Origin: Rhopalosiphum padi
Lineage: Eukaryota > Arthropoda > Insecta > Hemiptera > Aphididae
Direction: 5' to 3'
Length of the DNA stretch: 64,000 nt
Assembly: GCF_020882245.1 (NCBI RefSeq)
Contig: NC_083598.1
Location: 43,747,858 to 43,811,857, forward strand
The notes under the pieces are model-generated. The model saw nothing but the letters and a program-made list of their open reading frames with translations, was not told where the DNA came from and ran no database searches. The translations under genes and the position numbers were made by a program. This document shows positions 39,616 through 53,260 of the stretch, piece after piece. Position 1 is the first letter of the stretch, and each line of letters opens with the position of its first letter.

Positions 39616-41377
39616 TACATGACTTATGGGCGTGCACCTTTTTTGAGCATACATATACGCCACACATTACGAAAATTTAAATATTATCAAGTGTTTGAAA
39701 GATTCTTTAAAAAAATCGATTTGATCGTGCTGGAAATGCATAAAACAGTTCTAATTTGTGAATATATTGTATATTTTGTATATTAGTACATTGTTTTTTT
39801 TTTTTTTTTTTTGTAGTTCTGTTAGGTTAAGTGAACTATAAAATAATATTATGCAATCAATCGAATATTAAGGATTTATATTATTATTTACATGATGCAC
39901 AAAATGTATGCGTAATTATTATTGAACCACTAAGATAATTGATTCTCAAAAAATTACACATTATCAAATTTGCCTGTCCTAATTACTTAACAATTAATGA
40001 GATTCCATTGAGCTTCTTATTAATTTATTAATTTATTACTCTTGGTCCTTTTACGAAAAATGTAATCGTATACCAAAAATGTATGATTTATAATATTTTG
40101 TATTTTATGAATATAATACTAATAATATAATAATATTTAACTAATTGAAAAATATCTATAATTTTTTGTTTATTTTCGTAATCAAATTTCATATTTTTCG
40201 AAATAATTGTCAATTTGTCATCGGTTTATAATATTATGTTTAAAGTATATAGGTAAGTAAATCGAATCGTGCTCTTATTCAAAAAGTGTGAAGCGTGTAC
40301 GCAAATAAATTATTACTTTAGAGTTTAGACTATTGTAGCTATATAGTTACAAAGTTTTATTTGCAAATTTAGATACTTTATACTAAAATGTCATAAAAAA
40401 TTAACTTATAACTTACTACATAATGTGTTTAAAAAGTAGACATTATAAAATAAAGATCAGTATTGGTGCGATATATTAACCACCTAACGTGTGTTCATTG
40501 TTGGAGATGGAAAAATAAATATAAAATGGAGCATTTCTTCAAGATGTACACTGAGAAACCTTAAAAACTATCAATGTGTGGAGGACAAATGAAGCCATTT
40601 AATTATTCAAGGGGACATTCAAAAAGGATATGCTCATATATTATAATAATTCGAAAGACGACGTGTCAAGTAATTGTACAAAAAAAAAAAACTATTCCGA
40701 ACAAATATGAGTCAAACAGCTTCTTTTATATAGGGATATTTATTTTATATTTTTATTACACGATAGTAACCATTAAACGTTGTCTATTTCTGATACAGAG
40801 TAACAGTAACATATTAACACCAAAGGTAAAAAATTAGTAGATTTATATGTTAATAAGACACTTAGTAATAGCAGAACAATGTAATTTATATTAAGGTATA
40901 TTTAAATACATTTTTTTATGATGTTTATTTTAGATTACCGAAGACATGGTAAGGCTTAATAAAAAAAATTGTATTTATAACTGTAAAGTATTAATGATAT
41001 TTTTAAATTTTTGTAAAGAAAAAAATGTAACTAATTATTAACATGAATTTTTGGAAAAAACAACAAAACTTAATATAAAATGTGTCAAACTATCGTAATC
41101 AACATATAATTTATTAATAAAATATTTAATTTTAAATAATATATTTTAATTATATGATATTTAAATTGTATTACAATTGTACTACATTTAGACCAGTGAC
41201 ATTATTTGAGAATTCTGTATAGAATGTAAAATAGTTTTCCCATAGCTAACCATATAAAAAAATTAAAAATTCCATAAAGTAGATATATTCAGATTTCAGG
41301 AATAAAAATTATAATTAAACATTATGTAATATTGCAGTAACATAATTATATTATAAATATTCGTTTTTATTTATTAT
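39616..41377. other. AT-rich non-coding stretch
   Basis: No supported gene. It includes a poly-T run at about 39793-39812 and AT-rich filler. The plus frame at 40574-40837 shows no domain. Confidence 0.7.
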
Positions 41378-41721
41378 ACGTACACCATAACAAATTTTCG
41401 TTCAGCAGAATACATTTTGTGATGTTAGGTTTAATATTAGTCAATTTACCTATTATAAAATTTAAAGGTAAGAATATTATCTAGACAATGACATATGATT
41501 TTAATGATATTATTATTTTAAAGTAAGTTACAGCTATGTTAAATATTACAACCTTAAAATGTTCATAACTCACTTTAAAATGATAATATCAATAAAATCA
41601 TATGTCATTGTCTAGATAATATTCTTATCTTTAAATTTGATAATAGGTAAATTTACTCTAATATTAAAGCTAACTTTAACGAAATGTATTCTGCTGAACG
41701 AAAATTTGTTATGATGTACGT
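41378..41721. repeat. Long inverted repeat (foldback, about 155-bp arms)
   Basis: The left arm 41378-41530 and right arm 41566-41721 are reverse complements at roughly 90% by eye, around a 35-base loop (41531-41565). A core of about 34 bases is identical in both arms (left copy about 41471-41504). Such foldbacks are either MITE-type elements or hairpin-RNA loci. The right flank (41725-41762) is unusually GC-rich for the neighbourhood and may belong to the same repeat. There is no coding capacity. Confidence 0.9.
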
Positions 41722-43700
41722 TAGTAAAACAGAGACAACACATGCGGGTATGGCGTCCTCTTAAGATAAAAGATAAAGATAGCTAATACAATAATCGAAA
41801 TTCCAAAATTATAATAATAATATTGATAACAACTTATCAATGAAAACCTCTAATACCATAAAAATGTTATTATTTATGTTGCATAAATCAATTTCAAATA
41901 AAAGTCTGTCAAATAAAATGAGTAAATATAGTTGTTAGTTTATAGCGATAAGAATGGAAATATCACATAATATTTGAATCACATAAATAATGCACCTGTT
42001 CAAGACTATAGAGAAGAAGAGTATTATAATACAAACTTATACGACTATAATATTATATATTATTATCAAACATATAAGTAGAGATTAAAATAGAAAAAAT
42101 TAATTTAACATTACTAATTAACGATATAATAAATCAATAATCAATCAAAATTTATAATATGTGTATGAAAGTATTTTTATTAAAAAAAAAAAAAATATCG
42201 AAAATGAAAATTCATGATATGTATATTTTACTGTTTTTTACAATATTCTCAAAACCAAATAGAAAAAATAATAATTACTCTTCTGTACCACCAGTGTTCA
42301 GTCCATTGAATACTTTATAATATTCTTATATAGAGCACATTAAATTTAGCCATCATGGTCACTGATAGATAAGAAAAAAAAGTAAACTTACTTCATATAA
42401 TTTGATAAAAAAATGTATCTAGACATTAAATATATTAAAGTTATTGCTCGTAATTCAATCGTCTAAAGTTTGTTTATTGTTTGTTTTTATTTTTAACTTA
42501 TTTTCTCATTAATTTGGATTATATTATAGTAATATACTATCATGCGTTGTATAATTCCTAGGTATCTCAAATAACTGTTGAATATAATACTAACTATTAC
42601 TAAACATAGTACTATCACATAATATTATACATTCGAACTAAATTCAATGTCAAGATATTGTTGATAAATTTTCACAAGATACACTCGTAGTTAACTAAAA
42701 ACAAACTGTCACGGTGTTTTATTTTTAACTGCAGAAATGACTTGACACAACGGTGTAAATAGGGTTAAAAATTTGAAAAAAAAAATAATTTAAAATGTGT
42801 CCGCTTGTTTTTAATTATAAAAGTTACGTAAAAATGTTTTTTTTTTTTTTTAGTTTGTTAATTATTGTTGAAAACTAGAAGGAACCAATAGTATCGGACA
42901 TTAACAAATGTCGAATGTAAACATAATATTTTCGTACATATATTATTTATCGAGTTTAATGTAAAATTATTGTGCTTTTAAATAGATTAAAAATAAATAA
43001 ATGATTGGAATTGAATAATGTAACACTTTGGTAGGTAGTGAAACTGGACCAGCTAACCTATTCTCGTACATCGTACATATTATTCGATTATCTTTAACAG
43101 GGTTTTCAAATAATTTGTAACATATTTAAACGTTAAGTTTATCTAAAATATAGTGAGTTGAGACTAGAGATAGAGTGGTTTATATTATACGGTACATACA
43201 TTCGGTTACATTTGTAAGTATGTTTATATATTTTGTTCGTAGATAATATTATAAATTATAACCATAAATATACTTTGCAATGGATATTGGATACACGCGT
43301 ACACAAATGCACGTATAATGCTATGATATACTATAATGTATTTATAAAGTATATTATATTGCATGCACTATGCAGGCACTTGATTCCTAATTGGAGAGCT
43401 TGACAACGCCGTGAAGTTTTTGAATTACATCGGAAAGTTGTCATAAGATAAAGTTTAAACTATGGTTTTATACATGGACTATATTATAATATTATTAAAT
43501 AATAAATCATCATTTTAGATACGATATACTGCTAGTTATAACTTATAGGTAAAAAAGCAAATAAACATTTGTTTTTTTTGCAATATTTTGTTACACATGC
43601 GATTTTTAAAATATAAAATAAATCAATCATAGTTGTATAAATTTGGATAAAAAAATGGTTTATAGTCGTATTCCAGAAAAAAATCAAACACCGTTAATAC
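41722..43700. other. AT-rich non-coding stretch
   Basis: No supported gene. A GTAAGTATG donor word at about 43214 has no ATG-bearing exon upstream. The rest is AT-rich filler. Confidence 0.65.
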
Positions 43701-44720
43701 GTACTTAATACTCGTATGTACATAATATCACATAGGTATGTTATAACGGATCGAATTAATATCGTGTGAAATGAAAATGTGTCCTCTAAAAGCAGGCAAA
43801 GTTTGACCTACAAAATCAATAAATGTCTGAAAAGCTTGTAGGTGGATTTTTTTCAATCTTTTTTTTTCTTTTTTACACTTGAGGATCGACGGGATAAAAG
43901 TTTGACGCGAAGACGGTAGTGGTTTTGTCGTCCGTGGATTTACGTCCACGCGAATTCTTGCTGTCGGCGGACACCCGAAAAACAAATTAAAACTTAACCA
44001 AACGGGCGCGCGCGTGGGTCACAGAGAACGGCCGACCGTATTGGCCGACGACGGTCCCAGGGGAAATAAGATAGCTATCCATTGTCATCCGTCTGTTCAA
44101 CCGCATTTCGATAATAGAACAAGCAACAATGAAATCGAGCAAAGGGGGAGGGTAGACAAATGAAAAAAAAAAGGAAGAGCGAAGTCAACAGGTTAGGTGA
44201 ATAAAGTAAGGGGGGGGGGGCTAGTACGGTTTTCTCCGGAGTATTATCGCGTACTTCCGGCAAAGGTAAATTCCGATGCGGTCACCAAAATAATTACCTT
44301 CTGTACAAAATATGTACAGGATTTCGCCGTCGACATAGGATAATCGTTTTGCTATTTATATGATTACATATATTTGTGTGTACTTGTATGAACGCGACTT
44401 TTTTCTTTTTAAAAGACGATGCGAACGATGTATACACGATTGCCCGCGTATGGAAAACTAACGAAAAAAAAAATTCTTCCATACGACTGCGTTTCTTATA
44501 ATATTATTGCGAGCAGCGAATATTCTATTAAAACAGCACGCAAAGCCACTGATATGAAAATACGTAAATACAAACAGAATAGATTACACGAACATAATAC
44601 ACAAATACGGATTGTACGTCATGTCTACTACCTCACTAGTATTCGTAGACTCAGAAACCAAAAGACTCTAAATCGAATTTTTTATGCATGTTACATAAAA
44701 TATATTATAATGAATTAAGT
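43701..44720. promoter_or_regulatory. GC/CpG-richer patch
   Basis: CpG-dense between about 43900 and 44330, with a poly-G run near 44211-44220. Open frames occur on both strands (minus 43728-43985 and 44075-44263, plus 44419-44718) without recognisable domains or clean splice borders. Possibly a regulatory island; low certainty. Confidence 0.25.
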
Positions 44721-44865
44721 TGGACTTATCGATTTTGTTTACTTAAAGCAAGTGTTTATTTCAGAACTTCTATCACGGGTTATCGTACATTTTATACATT
44801 TTTGGGGGCTATGCCAATGGAGTAAATAATAATGATAAGTAAAAATATAATTTACTTTTTTCTCC

Positions 44866-44888
44866 GGGGGAGGGGGTAATACTCCCCC
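44866..44888. repeat. G-rich hairpin
   Basis: GGGGGAG (44866-44872) and CTCCCCC (44882-44888) form a perfect 7-bp stem around a nine-base loop. The adjacent G runs could alternatively form a G-quadruplex. It stands out in AT-rich DNA and may be the edge of an old mobile element. Confidence 0.7.
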
Positions 44889-44899
44889 CACTCACCACC

Positions 44900-47800
44900 T
44901 TGAAATAAACAATGATCCATTTAGATACATTATTTTGAGAGTTTTCTAGTAAAGTTTCTAAATCAACACAATTTACAGATTTTTAATTCAATAATGATTC
45001 AAATAGAACTATCTATATTATTCACATCAATATTTACTGATACAATTAGAAAAAAAAAAAACGATAACCTAAAGAATATTATATATTATTTAAAGTACAA
45101 TATTACTGTGCATTTATCAATAAATAAATAATTGTATAACTAATGGAACCTTCGTATTATTTTGGTTATAACATCACGAGTCTCAACACAACCTCTGCTG
45201 TTTAATCGAATTTTGTTTCCCGGGAAACATACATTTAATTCAGAACAAGAACGTTGTTAACCAAGTGAAAAAAAAATATATTAAAAATAAAAAGGTCTAT
45301 ACTTTCAGCTGTAGAACTTTTTGGTTCTTAACTGCAATTTTTTACATTATTATGATTGTTTTTAAGTTAAGTTTAGTTTAGAACAAAAACCAAATTTCTA
45401 CACATAACGCAGAACAACTTTGCTAATTTTTAGATTTAACTATCATTAAAAATCTTTCATTATGAAACAATATTACATTTTAAAGTTTAAAACTGCTCTC
45501 CTGTGTAATTTTATAATGTTGGATACAACCTTTTAGTTCTTAACGACGTTGCTGTATCACTGTGTTGTTACCGAGTCTTTCATTTTTCACTAAACATTAA
45601 ACTCCGTATGTTGATAGTTGTTTATCACTTTTGAGGACAAATTATAAAGCCATACGGTTCATTATGGTTTGTTTAATTCTGATTATACATCAGAAAAAAA
45701 TAATTAATCATCTAAAGTAAAATAAAAAAAAAAAAACAGTGTAATTTGTAGTAATTAGGAAATAATTTCTCACTTAGACCAAGCTATTTTACATAATTGT
45801 CAACATATTATAATATAGTAGTTATAGTATAAGTTATATTGAAGTTACAGCCCTATTGATGTTTTATTAAAATAAAACCTACTTGATAGCAAATTATTTA
45901 CAATTTACATGATTTATCTGGCAATTTTTTTTTCATTAAATGTATTGTCATAAAATTGATTATTTTAATATCAGATGATTATCTATATTTATATCAATTG
46001 ATAATATATTGCATAGATAACCTATTTTAAAATATTTTAGTCGTTTGTAGTGTTTTTATATCGAAACTAAATGGTCAATGAGACATTATGTCTACCTCGT
46101 TTTTAATAAACACAAAATGTAATTTTTTAACGTTTTGCATAATAAGAATTACATTTAAACTTTAAGTGCGAATCTTACCCATTTTTTCTGTACCTTTAAA
46201 GAAGAAATATTTATATTATGTATTATATATCTATAATACAAGGACAAATTGGAAGAGTAAAATTATAAAAATAACAACGTACGTAGGTAGTAAATTGTAT
46301 TTTAATTAGAAAATTGAGAAAAAAATTTATCTACGCTATTAAAAAGTTACTAATTTGGTTCAATATAATAAACTATATTTAAAACAATAACATTAATTAA
46401 AAATGTTGTAAATAAATGTATATTACAGAAATTATTTAAAATTAAAAAAATAAATTGAGAAAATAAAAGAAATAAGAGTGCTAAAAACTTATACTAATCT
46501 GTAGTGAAACTTTTATTTTGTTTTTTATTTCTTATTATTTCGTATTTCATATAAATAAAAAAAATGATAGGAAGAGCGTACCTAACATAACAGAATAATA
46601 ATAAACTAAATTGTAATAAAAACATCTTTAGAGGCCAGAAAATGGAACGAAAAAAAATGAATTAATTCGTAATTACACGTCATACAAGATACATCTATAT
46701 TCGCTGTATTTATTGGAATCGTGTCCCAGAAAAAAAAACATAATATTTGGATGTTGTCTTTTCACTTTTTAAGTCCCGATTTTTTAAATATCATTCTGAC
46801 TTTTATAACGAAAAAAAAACATTTTAATTGTATCAAATTTTAAATTAAAATTTTAGATAGCCCTAAGCCTAAGTTCATACTATTTTGTTTACTGTTAAGA
46901 TATAAAAAAGAAAAAATATAATATTTTTATTGATACAATTTTAACCAACGCCTATGATGATGACTCAATAAAATTGTTATAGTCAAAAATTTTTTGTAGA
47001 ACTCAATCATTATTTAATTTTTCTTTTAGTTTTGGGACTCCATTCGCAACCCAATTACTATATTATCATTCCCTAAACTACTTTAACTATTATATACTGT
47101 GAATCTTATTTTATTGTTATGTATAAAATGTTATGTATTAAACTATAATATTATTCACATAAAAATAAACATGAAAAATGAACATGACAAAGTTCTACCA
47201 GTTTTTAGTTTACGATAATAAAAACAATTTTTATTTCTAAGAATCGTATGAAAAAATAAAGATCAAATTATTAAAAATGTATTACAAAATCAACTCTTTT
47301 ATTTCGATTTATAAACGTATTAAATGTTTGTTTTAAATGAATTAAGTAATAGTCTATAATATCATTAATATCAATGAAAGTATATAAATATGATTTAATT
47401 GAACATAAATAGTGTAGTGTTAAAAATTGACCGTAACGTTACCTATTTCACACGCAAGTTTGGATCACTTTTTAATAATATATTCGTAAAGCAATATAAA
47501 ATATTATGTAACTAATTATTCACTGATATTACAAAAACGTTTGACAGCAATGATCTGAATATTTTATTAAGAAAAAAAAACTAGAATATGATGGTATTGC
47601 TTAACTAAAGTTAAAATGGTGTAGATCATACTTGTATAATCAATTTCATTAATTTGATTTAATTGATTCTTCTTAAACACAATAATAACGCCACTTCCAG
47701 TATTCCTCGAGGTACATACTCAACGCCAATATAATCTTTTTATATTTTATGAATGATGCAGATGATATATCCATTAAAAGTTATAAATTGTTAATCTTAG

Positions 47801-50800
47801 CTTATGATCTAAGACTGTATTTACGTCTAATTATTGTCATAATATTGTTTTATTTTCTTTAGTGTTCAACAAAATAAATGGTTTTATTGTAAACGTATAG
47901 AAATATTTACATATTATCACGCCGAAACTCAAATTTAAAATTCCACTACAGAATTAATCAATTTGGTTTAGCTTTAGTATTAAAAATGTAGGTGTCTGTT
48001 ATAAAAATATACTTATATCATTGAAAAACCATAAAAATACATAATGCAATAAAACTTTTTGGTTTAATACAATATATCTCAAAAATTAAAAATCATAATT
48101 TATTGTTTAAAAATTTTATATTTTTTTCTAGTTCGTTTTATTCTTGAATTATATGACTTAGTCATTTTTAATCGTCATAATTTGCTTAATTATGATATTT
48201 AAACGTATTCAGAACTAATTTTTATTGCACAAAAAACAAATAAAATAGGCAATAAATGTTCGCTATTGAGAGGTGTCCATTATTAGGAGCTGCCCGTTAG
48301 TGGATGTTTCACTTTATAGGTACTTATAACTTAATTAGTAATTAATTTTTATTTTATGACATTTAATGAGCCTGTAGTGAAAAAAACTTTCTAATGAAAA
48401 CCTTGTTTATCATGAATTGATTTTTTAAATGCTGATATAAGTTAGAATTTACCATTTACCAATAAAACTTTGTTGCAAAGAAAAAATATTACATTTTAAC
48501 TTTTAAATGGCAGATTTAAGTAAATTCGTTTTCGTTTAAACGTAGCTCTGTACGTGCCATTATTATTACACTGCACCAACGCTGATAGTTAAAATGCAAT
48601 AATACATGCGTCTCGTGCATAATAATTATGTTTTGTGGTCACTAAAGTTTTTTTTTTTTTTTAATGGCATGATGAAAATGTGACATTTTATTGGTTAATT
48701 GATATTTTAACTGGAATATAGAATATGTCGCTCGTAAATTAATATATAAAATGCAATAAAGTAATACTATTGTATTGTTTAAAATCACCCTTTTTACATC
48801 ATTTCATTATGCAAATTACCATGGCTTAGACAAAACCATTTAAAATTTTTGTTTACGTGACTTGATGTTTTATAGGCATTTAAAACCGTACAGGGTGTCG
48901 TGCGAAATAACCATTAATTCAAAACGCCGGTGAAGATGTCATCTAACGATTTCAAACAACGATTTAAATTAGAAAAATCATCGAATCGACAGTCACTCCA
49001 AATGCGAAAAATAACATATAAAATAATTAAACCAAATTGAGATTTTTTACTTGCGCGCCCGTTTTTGTGTTAACATTAATTAAAAAAAATATATTTATAT
49101 ACATTATATCCAAAGGTGAAAAAGTGTTCCAGGAAGAGTATTAAATTCAATATGAACCCTATAGGAATATCCGTGTAACATGTATGCATACACATTTTTG
49201 AAGTACATAAACGTGATACACTTGTTAGGAATATTGTGTTGTTACTAAAAATATATTATACAGCTGCCTTACACTTGAAAATCAAAACAAATTGAGTGGA
49301 GAAACACAAAATTGGATCATGATAAACAACGTGGATAGCTGCAAATACTTAGAAATTGTGTACTTAATATATATCATATAATAATATAATGACGTAGTGT
49401 TTAGTATACGTCGTATAATTAACGCGTACGTAAATCTATTTAAATTTTAAAGACTAAAAACGTTGGGTTTAAATCGCGAGGAAATAATATTTATTCACTG
49501 TTTAAACAGAAAATATTTTTGTTTAAATGTGTATTCCATTTTAATATGCATTTTCGAAGAAGATTAAGTTAATATATTATGTAGATTTAATTGTTAAGCT
49601 TATAAATTATAATGTATATTATTATATTATGTATCCGTTGTTAACGAATCATTATATAATTGTATCGTAAAATGAATCCGTTTGAATTGTTAAAAAAATT
49701 AAAAACTGTTAATTATTATCATAATATAGAGTCTATAGAGGTAATGTAAACGAGTTTCATTTGTCCAGAACACAATGACTTATATGGTCGTATATGTATA
49801 TAACTTATAAACAATTATTTCTTTAATTGTTTCGGAATAATTGGGGTTTGTTTCACATTGTTAAGAGTAAATCTCACTTGAGTTCCTACATATATGAACC
49901 GAATCATGTTATCACAACGAACGTGATGCCATTACTGTTTGCAATCTCTCAGACGCTGATAAAATAATCTGTGTAGGCACGGCAGTTCGTCTCTTCGGTC
50001 TTCTTTAATTATAAATAATTATTTTAACGTAACTAACCTCCAGATGAAATATAACAAACAATACTATGATTTAGTGTGGATAGAAGCATTTAGTAGTCAA
50101 TAGAATTACTATAAAAATCAATTTTTTTTTTAAATCCATTTTGAATGCAATGCTAAAATTGACATTTACGTTTTTCACGAGATACTTATTAAAATAATAC
50201 ATTTATCATTCATACTGCTATTATTCGAGTGTTGTATACATCACAGTGATATAACAAATAGAATGTGTTGTTTCTAGTTTGCATTATTATTGGATTTATA
50301 ATACGAACTGATTTTCGGAGAAAAAATGTATACACTGAATCCTACCGTAACCGTCCCCTTTCAATAGAAAACGTTTTTGGACACTAATTTTCAATGAAAA
50401 ATCTCTGAACAGTAGAAACCTATTTTAATCATAATTTAAAAATAATGACAAAACGATGATATAAAAACGCGCTTACGCTGATACAACGATAACACTCATT
50501 TAAAAACTGATTTTTCAGATGAAATTTAATTGTATTTCTGGGTGTACCTATGCGCTATACATTCCTTTCTTTATAATATTTTATTTGAATATTTATTTTC
50601 GAAATATCAAAATAATTATTATATTGTTGAAACATAAAAATAATATTATTATAATTAAATTTAACCTAACGCATATTTTTTCCTTTTACACATTTACCCT
50701 TTATGAATTACACAAAGTAAGATAGTCTGATAGGTCCGATATTCATAAATTTCTCTGTATATTGATTTTAACATCATTGAATCAGTAAAATTATAATGAT

Positions 50801-52220
50801 AATTAAAACAGCTAGTTATTATAATAATAATTTTTTATGCCATTCTATCATTTAGTTGATTTATCTATTTATTAATCATATAATGTTATACCCTATAATT
50901 GGCATAGTGCAATAATAAATAATAATTATTAACATAATAATATTAATATAATATGTATATAATTAATTAATAACAATATACTATAGTATATTAAATATAT
51001 AATTTATCATGACGCATCTATTAAGATTAAAGCAAGCAACAATTTTAACCTGATTGTATAAATATCTTAGTCTAGATTTTTTATCATTATAGATGTGTAG
51101 AATTTTTGTGATATATGTATCATATAATATATATATTTGTGAGTATTAACTCGAGGGAAAATGTTTAAGGGTATTTTACTCAATAACTCAAGACAGTTGA
51201 TTTTAAAGTTAAGTAGCTTTTAGAGCCAAAGCACATCATTAAGTTGTCTTCTCTTTTCAAATTATTCAATATCAAAGCGTATAATCAGATGTCCGGGAGA
51301 CGCGCCAGTTTTATTTGTTTCTATATGCAAGTTGTACTCATCAAAATCGGTTTTGAATACGTTTAATTTTGATAAACAAACGCAAGATTTATGATAATTC
51401 TAAATAACCGAACAGTGTTATAGAATAGAACGAATTAAAATTAAATATATATACGTAAATGCAGTTTAAGATCATAAACGAATATTAAACATTTACAACA
51501 TTAATTTGTTGTTTACACTATTCATAAATAATAATAAAAAGAATATTGTTGTCCAACGTTTACCTTGAGTGATAGAGAAAATTATATTAATATACGATGA
51601 TATAATATAATCACCTAATTTAACTTGTTTGAATTTACAAGAATGAGCTTTAATCACTTTAACATAAGTCTAGTAACACCACTATATTATAGTTTATTTT
51701 TTATTAACAAAATAGACAGATCAACACTGTCAAACACTGTTTTTCCAGTCAGGTCAGTGTGCACTGCACGTTTCAAATAATTGATCAATATAATATTTTA
51801 TATTGCTTTAAGAACTTATTATTAAAAATAAGTGATCCAAATATGCGTGTGAAATTGGTAACTTTATCATAAATTGTTGACAATAATAATTGTTGTTCTT
51901 AATATAAATATTTAAGCTACTCATCGTTCAAATTTTCGGTTGAGTACATCAAAACATTCATAAAAAAAAATTAACTAAATAGATTACAGTAAAAAAGAGA
52001 GGTTATCATTTGAAATCAGAACTTTGCATTACAACAGATCAATGTTTATTATAAAAAAAAAAAAACCAAAGAATTTTAAAAAAATATGGTCTTTAAGTAT
52101 GTTTATAAATTCAAAAAGAAACAAAACAAAATTCAAATAATTTATTATTGAATGAAAAAAACGGGAGTGAGCGTGCTTGGTAAATCACATTGTATGTATA
52201 TTATTATAAAATTGACGTAC
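44900..52220. other. AT-rich non-coding stretch
   Basis: The longest AT-rich desert in the window. No supported gene. A small patch at about 48890-48990 is GC-richer and starts with TACAGGGTGTCG, which resembles a transposon terminus, but no partner end is visible. A 68-codon frame at 50519 starts right after a TTTTTCAG word and is hydrophobic and AT-driven. Confidence 0.65.
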
Positions 52221-52650
52221 CTATTATACGAAAACCGATATTGCCGGGGCATATGTTTTATTAACGCGTTGAATTTCGTATAACAATATATCTACGTCAG
52301 GAGTTAGTTTAGTATATTTTCGGTGGCAAATAGAATATCGTGTACCTGCGGCATACACTCGGAGAAAAAGTGTCGTCTGTCGGCGGCGGCGGCGGCGTCG
52401 GCGGCGGGTGGGCGGAGGATTCTTCGGCGTTACGCGTAGCGGGGCCAAGACGTCTCGTAAAAATGAAAAAAAAAAAAAATAAAGTAAACTAAACTTAAAT
52501 GACGACGCTAGAGACGACGACAACAACAACAAGTAAAAGCTCGTTTTCATCGCGCGAGTAGTGTGTGAAATAATATGACGTACGATCACGATTTATCATC
52601 GCTGGCCCGTTTCGTATAAAAACCCAGTAAAACTCGGGTGTATTATATTG

Positions 52651-52671
52651 TACACACGCGCGCGCGCGCGC
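52651..52671. repeat. (AC)n-(GC)n alternating tract
   Basis: ACACACGCGCGCGCGCGCG, the third AC/GT-GC junction tract in the window. Z-DNA-prone. Confidence 0.9.
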
Positions 52672-52843
52672 CCTCGCACATATATTCCAAAGACAACGTT
52701 TAAAATATTGAAAAATGATGGCGACAAAACGCGGTGCTTAAACCCGGCGGCGGGCCTAGCGTTAAAGCGCTTTTCTTCGCGATTCTCGCGCGCCTTAACT
52801 GCCTTAACCTGTACGAGGATGTACATTTTTATTTTATTATTTT

Positions 52844-52845
<2 letters not shown>

Positions 52846-52884
<39 letters not shown>
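52846..52884. repeat. Poly-T run of 39
   Basis: The longest homopolymer in the window. It could be the poly(A) tail of a minus-strand retroposed sequence or simple expansion. No polyadenylation signal or matching target duplication was seen nearby. Confidence 0.9.
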
Positions 52885-52886
<2 letters not shown>

Positions 52887-53260
52887 TCTCCCGAGACACT
52901 AAACGATTCCTTTCCGACGAATATATGATAAATTATCATTGTTGTTATTATCATCTTCGTCATCGCCAAACCACCGCCGTTGCCATTATATCGAGAAAAA
53001 CAGCACCTACGCAAGCCGTAGAAAAAAAAGCGCGCTCGATTTGTCATTATTTTTACTAATATACGTGCGCGAACGTCTCCCACTCCCATTATACGACTAT
53101 ACGATATGACGTGTACTGTATAGTATATTATTATTATTATTATCTGCTTCGAATTACAATAAAAATCGACGGCTACCTTGAAAATCGTATTATACAGAGT
53201 ACGAGAAAAGTCCGTACTTTGTCCCTTCGTCATTGGTGTTTCCCTTTTTTTTTTCAATGT

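Larger units (their letters stand above)
52221..53260. promoter_or_regulatory. GC/CpG island with triplet repeats
   Basis: It contains GGC/GTC triplet repeats (about 52381-52410), CpG-dense segments on both sides, a GC dinucleotide run and a very long poly-T. A minus-strand frame starts M-K-T-S-F-Y-L-L-L-L-S-S-S-L-A-S-S at 52550, signal-peptide-like, but it is encoded by a TTG/TCG triplet repeat and has no good donor after it. Regulatory function is inferred from composition only. Confidence 0.3.

Noticed and set aside
44419..44718. 99-codon plus ORF
   Set aside because: No family resemblance. Such lengths are expected by chance several times in 64 kb.
48895..48915. TACAGGGTGTCG as a transposon end
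   Set aside because: No inverted partner or target duplication found nearby.
52224..52589. 121-codon minus ORF with signal-like start
   Set aside because: The leader is encoded by TTG/TCG triplet repeats, no usable donor follows, and the Arg tract is a GGC/GTC repeat.
52883..53257. 124-codon minus ORF
   Set aside because: No domain. Ile and Gly runs come from simple repeats, and there is no splice or conservation evidence.
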